NCBI GenBank assembly: GCA_029168955.1
Contig: JAPDOI010000358.1
Coordinates: 248,001 to 312,000 of the forward strand
DNA: 64,000 nt
DNA from: Aplectana chamaeleonis
Taxonomy: Eukaryota; Nematoda; Chromadorea; Rhabditida; Cosmocercidae
Direction: 5' to 3'
A program made the position numbers and the translations under genes. The first letter of the stretch is position 1. Each line of letters begins with the position of its first letter. The notes below the pieces were generated by a model that saw only the letters and a list, made by a program, of their open reading frames with translations, searched no databases and was not told where the DNA came from. Positions 56,835 to 64,000 of this stretch are shown in pieces.

Positions 56835-59356
56835 TCATAGGTTGAGGAACTGGGCGACCAATAATGGATTCGTCAATAGGTCCATTGTGGTCAGCGTGGT
56901 TGGTCTCTCCGGACAATTAAACAGATGTGCCGTATCGTGGCCTTGGCATCCACAGTCTGGGCAAACGTCCGATTTGCTGCTGTCAATCTTGCTGACGTAA
57001 GCCATAAGCATAGTAGAGTGACCACAGCGCAGCGATGCCGGGGTGCATCTGGCCCTCCTTCCGAGTTGAGACTCGGATGTGCAGACCCGGGCCGGCGCCA
57101 CTCCCAGGATGGGATTTACCGCAGCCCTTTCCAGATGACACGGTACGAACTGTGTGTGCTTCCCGCAATAGACGGAGTCGTTCTTGCTGCGAATCTTGCC
57201 ATCTTTGCAGATTGACTTTGCTTGGAGCATCGGCGAATGGCTTTCTGATGTCTCTCTCCTTGACGGGGTTCAGCACTCTCCATGAGGGGTGGTTGGGTTG
57301 CTTTATGATATTGATGAAAAATTGTTGGGCCTGGAGCTGACAGTGCTCCTTTACTGGCAATAATCGTGTCTCCGCATGCAAGTGCTCGACTGGGGAACTT
57401 CTTGCACATCCGGTAGCTATACGAAGTGCGGCATTCTGTACACGCTGCATCTTGGTCCAGGAGGTTTCTGATACCAAGTGCTGCCACACCGGTGCAGCGT
57501 ACTCCAGAGCGGGCTGAAGTATGGCCTTGTAGGTCCTGATAATAGTTTCCTTGCTACTGCCCCATGATGTACCGCCCAGGGCTCTGAGCACATTAAGCTT
57601 CGCTTTGACGACGGCCTGCTTCTGCTCGGTGTTCTTATGAAACTTGAGCGATGGATCGAGCACCAGACCGAGCAGTTTGGGAAAGCGAGCAGCAGGTAAT
57701 CGATCTCCGTCCCACTCGACATGCGGGTGAGCGCTGTGCTCCGATGGATCCGTTGTGAGTACGGATACCGACGATTTGGATGCAGAGATCTTTAGCATTT
57801 TGCTGTCAAAAAAGCTTTTCAGTGTGACCAGGTACTCATTGATCTTGGAGGCGGCCACATGTATATCCCGATCCCGACACATTATTGTGATATCATCGGC
57901 ATAGGCGACCACCTTGATATCCTGGGGGAGGAGCGGGCATGTCTTCGAGGTGCAGAATGAAGAGGGCAGGCGATAAAACGCCGCCCTGCGGGACTCCAGC
58001 TGCAATAGGAATACTATTAGATACATGGTTCTGGATCATAACTCTGGCTCGTCTGCCCGTGATGAATGCCGATATCCAGCGTTTCTGCTACGGCGGTATT
58101 GATGATTCAAGTAAGTTGCTTGACAGAACTCCATGGTTTACTGTGTCGAATGCCTTGGTGAGATCTAAGGCAACAGCCACAGTTCTCTGTAGCTTCTGGG
58201 CATTGAACCCATCGATGGCAAAGCTTGTAATTTCCAGCAGAGCTGTCGTGGTGGAATGCAGCTTTCTGAATCCATGCTGAATCACTTGCTTCTCGTTGTG
58301 CTCCGCCAAGTCCTTTACGATCAGTTTTTCGGCTACCTTTGCTAACGTGGACAGCAAGCTAATAGGTCTGTATCCCTTGACTGAAGCCTGAGGTTTCCCC
58401 GGCTTGGGCAGCGGCACAACGTTAGCTGTCTTCCAATTCTGTGGGATGGCGCACGATCTGAACGAGGTGTTTATCAAATCAGTGAGAAGCGGTAGGATTT
58501 CATTCGGTCAAAGACAGCAGGACATATCCCGTCTGGACCAACCGCTTTTGAATTCCGCATATCCTTTATAACCTTCTCAACTTGCGTCGTAGTGAACGCT
58601 TCGGCCGTGCTCATAAGCGGGAGGCGGCACAGCTCTCGTACAGTCACCCTTTTCTGCGGACCACGCTTTGCACTGGTGATGAAAAAACTTCTCCCGAGCG
58701 CATAAGCGGCTTCTTTTCCTGATTTGAATACACCGTTGTCTAATTCGATTGTGGAGACGGTAGCAGGCAAGCTTTTACCCGAGAGCTTCCGTAATACCTT
58801 CCAAGTAGCTGCACTGTCCGTCTTGAAATCCAACTTCCCGGTGAACTTTTCCCACTCTTCTTTCATGTGCCTGTCTGAATCCTTTCTGATCTCATCGTCA
58901 AGTTCAGCAACGACGGGGTCTAGATGGTTGACCGCTCTCCTGGCATCTCTCGTCATGATCTTATCGAAGATCTCCCTTGTGACATTTGGATAGAAACTCT
59001 TGACGCGGCCGACAGGAATAGCCGCTTTCATGGCTCTGCGGATCGCGTCAGATAAATGGCACTCTTTCTGGTGCACGTCGCCATTCCACGGGTAATTTGC
59101 CGACAGGCGAAGCGCAACTTCACTGAACAGGCTCCAGTCTGCTCGGCCTAAATTAAGATAAGAACGTTGACGAACATCAGAATAGGGAGCGAGAGAGGTG
59201 GAGAGATCGATTTGGATGAAGACGGGGACATGCTCACTTGGCAAAGTGTTTGAGGTGGACCGTGAGCAAGAATTAGAGAGGTTGGACGAGACAAGAGATA
59301 TCTCTGGGCTGGAAGATCGGCCGTTGGCAGGGAGACGAGTGGGGTGATAATCGTTT
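56835..59356 (-). pseudogene. Jockey ORF, C-terminal half: endonuclease end, RT, zinc-like tail
   Basis: The frame resumes with NDYHPTRLP and, after removal of the LINE and one 6-bp duplication, is in phase with the part before it. Next come GRADWSLFSEVALRLSAN, NSKAVGPDGICPAVF, a shift near 58490, VKGYRPISLLSTLAKVAEKL, VALDLTKAFDTVNH, a TAG near 58058, [13 protein letters not shown], a shift near 57930, and the catalytic VVAYADDITIM. The thumb includes KLLGLVLDPSLKFHKN and LEYAAPVWQHL. After a shift near 57155 it ends CPDCGCQGHDTAHLFNCP and LLVAQFLNL, stop at about 56835. The order and the terminal Cys/His motif are typical of the Jockey clade. Confidence 0.88.
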
Positions 59357-59362
59357 AAGATG

Positions 59363-59838
59363 GGGAGGGGCCTCAACTATAGTGAAATGCCGTGCAGCTT
59401 TGCTAGGAATAAGGAGCTTAAACTTGAATCGCTGGCCTGCAGAAGGAAAAGGTTCGATCTTCTGATGGTGTATAAGATCTTGTATGGCCTTGTGGGACTC
59501 AAGCCAAACGATTTCCTCCAATTCAGGGCATCTGCCACAAGGGGCAGCAGTTTTAAGCTCGTCCGCAACATAGCCAGGAGGAGTTTGAGGCATCACTTCT
59601 TTGTTAATAGAGCAGGAAGTGAGTTTGAAAAGTTACTCAAAAGGGGCAACCTCCCTACAACTCTTTCCGCGTTCAAACGTAGCTTGGATCAGTACTTGAT
59701 GACTGAGGATGATTGAGCCTGTTTCAATTCATATTGCTACTGTATCCGTTTACTGTTTTTTGATTTCAGTGCTTTTCATTTGTTTTCCTATTTAACTTAA
59801 TTATGCAGGCACGACCTGTAATAAACAAATACAAATAC
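59363..59838 (+). mobile_element. 5'-truncated CR1-like LINE inserted in the Jockey element
   Basis: AAGATG is duplicated at 59357-59362 and 59839-59844. It encodes only the C-terminus: LESLACRRKRFDLLMVYKIL, YGLVGLKPNDFLQFRASATR, HHFFVNRAGSEFEKLLKRG and SAFKRSLDQYLM, with the stop at 59714-59716. It ends with a 3' UTR and an ATAAACAAATACAAATAC tail. The open frame is undamaged, so the insertion looks young. Confidence 0.92.
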
Positions 59839-59844
59839 AAGATG

Positions 59845-60720
59845 ACCAGGTCACACTCCCCTGCCCATTCTTCGACGCCATTTCCTCTAGCGTCAGAATC
59901 AAGTGACGAACAAAAGGTGTGAGCATTAGAATCGCCCGCGAAGACAACCGAAGATGAGAGGGAGCAGTCGTTTAGCTGCTTAAGTAGAGGAATAGGATCG
60001 TAAGATGGGGGGCGTGAGGTAGTGGGAGGAATATATATGTTGAAAAGAGAAAGGGGTGTTTTAAGAGGGAGATGGATTGGAAGGTACTCGAGAGTACCAT
60101 CCGTGGGGGTGTTGGGTATGAGATGGGAGGGGAGAGAAGATAAGACAAAGGTTGAAACTCCTCCGCCAAAAGCTGACCTTGGAGCATGGAAGGCAGTGTA
60201 GCCCGGGATATTAGGATGAGGATAGGTAGGGGATGGAGAGAGCTTGGTTTCTTGAACCATGATCACGTCTGGATGGTAAGTACGTGCGAAGAGAGCTCAG
60301 AAAGTTTAGTACGAAGGCCGTTGAGATTGGTATGTACAATGGAAAGGGGGCGATTTGAGGAAGAGGAATCAGATTTGGTAGGTGAAGAGCATAAAACACA
60401 GCGAAAAGCAGAGTTATAATGCCTCACAGAGCTGAGACCCGAACAGGAGAGATGCACCCACCTTTGGCATCCGAAGCACTGGACGCTGGTATGTCTCCAG
60501 TTAACATCATTGCCGCACGTGGCGCATAGATACTTCTGAGCGGGTCCAGGATTCCTCTCCACGCCGGCCCTTAGCAGGAGAATCCGAAAGAGAGACGCGG
60601 CCGGCCAGCACCTCTCCCATGACAAAAACCCTCTTCGTGGAGGGGCTGACGTCGGTTTGCACAGAGGTGATCTTCTTTCCTCCACACTGCTACGGCACGA
60701 ACGTACGACATCTCGGCAGC
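59845..60720 (-). pseudogene. Jockey ORF, N-terminal half: 2A-like motif, PHD finger, endonuclease
   Basis: The open frame runs from the element end. ILLLRAGVERNPGP resembles 2A peptides, whose consensus is D(V/I)ExNPGP; the aspartate is absent (AGVE). About three residues later comes C-x2-C-x12-C-x2-C-x4-H-x2-C-x14-C-x2-C, a full PHD-type zinc finger (YLCATC to FRCVLC). The endonuclease begins LSIVHTNLNGLRTKLSEL; a one-base shift near 60275 then leads to VIMVQETKLS, GGGVSTFV and VFAGDSNAHT. No ATG opens the 2A frame inside the element; ATGs occur in the other two frames, so the start was lost or an upstream shift occurred. LINE insertion at 59844 interrupts the domain after CDLVIL. Confidence 0.85.
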
Positions 60721-60816
60721 ACCAAAGAAGACTTAAACCTTCTAGTCCTTTGCTGAATGATTTGAACCTCAACCCTCTTATTTGAGACCTACTGAGACAG
60801 TTTTATTATTTTGTAG

Positions 60817-61405
60817 AAAGGAAACTCGTTCGAAGGTGTGGTTTTGCACCCAAATGGAAGGATGACTGAGATTACTGTGAGAGAAGTGTTCACATCCGCT
60901 GGGGTGAATCCGCGATCGCATTGCCTTTCGGCTTGCTGGAGAAGTAGTCATTTCGTCTTCGCATCCGATGGCCAGCTGGTTGTGCAGACATTTCCTGGAG
61001 TGAGTAAGAGTTGCTCCATTTTCGAGCGCGATATCTCCGTATGAGACAACAGCATAGGTTTGTTCCAGCCATCATGTGGACACATTGTCTCTGTGTCTAC
61101 TCGACATCACAAAGGTCCGATTACTGTGATAAAATGTTTTTCGGGTGCTCACGTCACATCTGCTGAAGGTATGTTGTATTGTTCTTTGCAAAATTTTGTC
61201 CGCAGCAGTAATGCATACAGTTGCGATGCTCTTTCACATTTTGCTGCCGGATTCAGATGGTCCGCATAGGCAGCTATCCTCTGTTTCCGCATGTGATTTA
61301 TTTCCGTTCGTCGCGTGCGTCTGCGAGCGTACGCTGCGTCTCCTCCCCACAATTTCTCGCTGTCTCTACCCTCGCTCCGCACAAGCGCGCGAGGGAACAG
61401 AGTAA
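60817..61405 (+). CDS. Unidentified host gene, last three exons (60817-60999, 61069-61168, 61206-61405)
   Basis: Exon 1 follows acceptor TTATTTTGTAG and reads KGNSFEGVVLHPNGRMTEIT to ASDGQLVVQTFPG (61 codons), ending at donor GTGAGTAAG. A 69-bp intron ends TTGTTCCAG. Exon 2 reads PSCGHIVSVSTRHHKGPITV to GAHVTSAE and ends in phase 1 at GTATGTTG. A 37-bp intron ends CCGCAG; CAGCAG gives an alternative acceptor 3 bases on. Exon 3 reads VMHTVAMLFHILLPDSDGPH onward, with TAA at 61403-61405. Frames agree across both introns. Short blocks ending in glycine with SDGQLVV and HKGPITVIK could be beta-propeller-like strands, but I do not recognise the family. Upstream exons must lie beyond the Jockey insertion; none was identified. 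Confidence 0.65.
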
Positions 61406-61790
61406 ATCGTGCTCGGAACCAGAGGATAAACGGTTGGGCGGTGATGAAATTCAAGTGAGCAGAAACCTAGCATGTCTAAACGCCCAGCTATTGATGTGGA
61501 CTCCGTCGACCTGGCCGAAAATTCAGGGAAAAGTTGCACAAAATACCACATCCCGTAATCCTCCATCAACCAGTATCGTTTTGGAAGCTACGGAGCACTT
61601 CGATTTTTTTTGTTAACGATGAAGCGTGGGCACTTCTTAGGACGCATCCATACGCCTCACCTCCCTCTCCAACTTAAACGGCCCGCTCCAAAGGCGCGGT
61701 GAGTATGAATGGGTTTCCTCACGTGCCTCGCGCACTGTGAAGTATCAGTATCCCAGTAGCGCCACCATGGCGGAGTGAAAGGAGCGGCGT
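61406..61790 (+). other. 3' flank of the unidentified gene; one short open frame
   Basis: An ATG-led frame of 28 codons (61472-61558, MSKRPAIDVDSVDLAENSGK onward) follows an ACCTAG acceptor-like site. It could be the first exon of another gene, but no good donor was seen. Confidence 0.25.
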
Positions 61791-61810
61791 AGGCCACTCA
61801 GAGAGTCAAG

Positions 61811-62543
61811 GGGTCCGATTCGGCCACGATATGCTTTCTAATCGGGTATCTAGTCGAGTTGAAAGGAACTTTCGTAGCAGCACGTGCTGCTCCTTGGAGC
61901 ACGTGGCCTGTTTGATAGGACTACGTGGCGCAGAGAGAAAAAATCCTTGCCGCACCTCCGTTTCCCACGCGGCAACACGTGGCCTGTTCGATAGCACTAC
62001 GTGGCGCTGGGGGCGGGCTTTCACCCCTTCGATGGGAGCGGGTCTCCCCCAACAAGGATACGGTCCAAGTCACGGCCCGCAGCAGGGGATCACCCCCGCA
62101 GCAGTCCGCGACAGGGACATCACCCTTGCCACGGTCGACAGCGAGGGACCTTACCTCGCTGAGGACCGTGGGGGGACCCCTTAACGGTTCAAAAATCGTC
62201 CAGAAAGTGACTCGTAGTCACCTTCCAGGAGCAGCCTCGAAAGGCGGACTGTCTCTGGGATCGGGCCCTTTATATGCGTGCTGTGCGGCTGATACGCGCC
62301 GGGTCAGTTCTGAAGCGATCGATCAACGTGTTCAATCATGGGCATTGTGGCTCGTTCGTCGTTCAAACTCATCGTAGTCGAATCACAAGCGTATCGTGAC
62401 CGAGTGAAACGGCTATGATTGGCGGCACGTGCTTCTCACTTGGACGACGATTAGGCCACGTGGCGCACGGAAAGTACGTGGCCGTATCGTCGTCCAACCG
62501 CTTAGTAGTCGAATCGAAAGCCTATCGTGGCCGAATAGGACCC
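61811..62543. mobile_element. Inverted-repeat element (GGGTCCKATTCGGCCACG termini)
   Basis: GGGTCCGATTCGGCCACGAT and GGGTCCTATTCGGCCACGAT (reverse complement) end it. Weaker symmetry extends outward through CTCAGAG. Inside, CACGTGGC occurs repeatedly with GCCTGTT(T/C)GATAG and CTACGTGGCGC direct repeats (61899-62010), and TGGACGACGATTAGG is mirrored near 62490. No target duplication resolved. Confidence 0.65.
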
Positions 62544-62949
62544 CCGACCCTCTGAGTCAGGGTTCCAGTGAGGTATGAATGATACCGCCTTCGGAAAACG
62601 AAGATTCTCTATCAAGTCTCTGAGAATTCAATGGCTGGTAATGCTATCAGATGTCGGAAGAAATCATTAATTTTGATCAATGAATGCATTGATGGCTCTG
62701 CCGGGGAAGTAAATGGCCCAACGACTGCGCAGTGGCGGTGCGAGAGGAGCGGAAATAAATCCATTCTCACTGTGTCGCAAGAGAGGGCCGTACTGGTGGA
62801 TAGGGCGGCGAGGACTATGCACTCAGAACACTAATATCCCCCTTTACCGGTTTTTAGTCACGAACTCCTCTCCTTGTAGAACAAAATAAAGTCAGTACGT
62901 TGTCCGATTCGGTTTGATCAAATATCAGTCAGCTGACGATGATTGGTAG
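62544..62949. other. No gene recognised
   Basis: A 67-codon open frame (62631-62834) is not recognised. Confidence 0.35.
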
Positions 62950-63182
62950 ATCAGGGCTGGGATTCATGAACGCATTGGGTCCCGGCTGGGTTTGGTTTGG
63001 TTTGGTTAGCTACCCCAGCTGGGATCAAACCGAACCAAAATACCACCACGGAGGTGCGGTTACATGGGACCCAGGGTCCAGTCCTGACCAAGCCTAGCGA
63101 TGATGAATCGCTGGTTTGCGAACGTTTCCAACCAAACCGTGCTGGATCCCCCAGTTTAGCGTTCATGAATCACAGCCCTGAT
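62950..63182. mobile_element. Foldback MITE, about 233 bp
   Basis: ATCAGGGCTGGGATTCATGA then ACGC is mirrored at the right end (63159-63182). Internal GGTTTGGTTTGGTT faces AACCAAACC, and TGGGTCCC faces GGGACCCA. Confidence 0.8.
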
Positions 63183-63470
63183 GTTCCTTCACAAATCTCG
63201 AATGTGACCCTTATCGTATCTCTTACTTCTCGCATCCTAGCTTTCTCACTCTTTGGTATTCCGTACATCTGTTGAGAGTGTATTCCATAAATTACTACGG
63301 AACAGGGTTCGGCGCGGGTGTGGGCCCCCACAGGGGGGGGGGGGTTGAGCTCCGTAATTGTGGAAGCGGGGGGTCTGATCTTTGGACGAAGACCAATTGA
63401 ACCAACGTGGTTGTGAGTAAAAACCGTCATGAGCAGTTTTTCACGTAGATTTCAAATATAGATTACATTT

Positions 63471-63567
63471 ACATTTATTACATGCGCGTCAGCACTTGTG
63501 AATAACAAAACAAAAAAAGCGAATGGAAAAACATTAAAACATAACCAACAGCAAACAAAAAGAAAAT
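63471..63567 (-). mobile_element. LINE 3' end fragment, about 97 bp
   Basis: On the minus strand it is nearly identical to 27638-27735, the 3' UTR and TAATAAATGTAAATGTAA tail of the LINE after rps-28 exon 1. It is an extremely 5'-truncated insertion. The high identity suggests recent activity of this family. Confidence 0.85.
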
Positions 63568-63752
63568 AGATTGCGAGTTAACTTAAAGGCTGATTTAACT
63601 GATTTACGAGTCGCGGAGTTCAATTAGAAAGTTTAGGGTGAAGTAAAGGTCTTCCCAGAATGATATTCAATACATATGAATCCTCCATGTAAAAAGTCCA
63701 AAGCAGTTTGACTATTAAATGCTAAATGATTTCTATGAGTCACGAGAGTTGA

Positions 63753-63985
63753 TATTTGAGTTGAGCGGGGTCGATTCATCTTATATACTCACTTTCACCA
63801 TCTCAGATGAACGCCGAAGACCGCTACACTATTCGAGATCTCGCCTTTCTTAGGTGTGGTCCCGCCGGAAGTCATCAATTTTGAGAAGTAGGAGTCATAA
63901 AAGTAGGATATTTGAGTCCAGCGTGGTCGATTTACCCAGGTTTCCAGCTTTCATCATCTCAGAGTAACGCCGAAGACCGCTACAT
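63753..63985 (+). repeat. Direct repeat, 156-bp spacing, two units
   Basis: ATTTGAGT..AGCG.GGTCGATT and CATCTCAGA with AACGCCGAAGACCGCTACA occur at about 63753-63828 and 63909-63985. The array may continue beyond the window. Confidence 0.7.
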
Positions 63986-64000
63986 AGGTAGCGGGAAACG

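Larger units (their letters stand above)
56803..60720 (-). mobile_element. Jockey-type retrotransposon, nearly complete, with 14-bp target duplication
   Basis: ACCAAAGAAGACTT is repeated exactly at 56789-56802 and 60721-60734. The element reads from 60720 to 56803 on the minus strand and ends in a short A/GAA tail. It encodes, in order, a 2A-like motif, a PHD finger, endonuclease, reverse transcriptase and a cysteine/histidine C-terminus. It carries a LINE inserted at 59363-59838 and several frameshifts or stops, so it is dead. It lies directly upstream of the host gene at 60817, antisense to it. A truncated relative is at 37175-38645. Confidence 0.92.

Overview
This window looks like nuclear DNA of an animal, most likely a nematode. 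The evidence is compact introns (69 and 37 bp), a ribosomal protein S28 closest to the nematode form, CR1-like LINEs with an ORF1 of the kind I know from nematodes, and very many small inverted-repeat transposons, several of them starting TTAA-AGGCA. No bacterial, organellar, rRNA, tRNA or CRISPR feature was recognised. I cannot name the species.

Only two host genes are supported. The first is the eS28 ribosomal protein gene (rps-28, + strand). Its two coding exons, 26597-26671 and 54041-54166, join in phase and give a complete 66-residue protein. Between them lies an apparent 27,369-bp intron packed with transposons. The second is an unidentified + strand gene whose last three exons lie at 60817-61405. 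A Jockey-type retrotransposon sits in antisense just upstream of them, probably inside an intron of that gene.

Layout: 1-5.3 kb holds two arrays of one 42-bp minisatellite in opposite orientation, a foldback element with a 206-bp tandem, and a TAA-flanked MITE. 5.7-12.7 kb holds several inverted-repeat elements, some nested. 13.5-19.5 kb is one CR1-like LINE on the minus strand, split by four insertions, one of which carries two more. 19.5-26.3 kb holds small elements and two copies of a Mutator-like element, one inside the other, forming a palindrome of about 3.7 kb. 26.6-54.2 kb is rps-28 with its intron: a sense LINE tail directly after the splice donor, a nearly full antisense CR1 LINE (31.2-34.9 kb), a 1.3-kb purine/pyrimidine tract, a truncated Jockey copy (37.2-38.6 kb), and many foldback elements built on shared repeats. 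56.8-60.7 kb is a nearly complete but dead Jockey element with a perfect 14-bp target duplication; its N-terminus carries a 2A-like motif and a PHD finger. 60.8-64 kb holds the second host gene's 3' end and more small elements.

Most boundaries come from matching inverted termini and target-site duplications read by eye. In several places a related uninterrupted copy or a coding frame confirms the empty site. Superfamily names rest on target-site length and terminal bases only, because no transposase was found in any DNA transposon.
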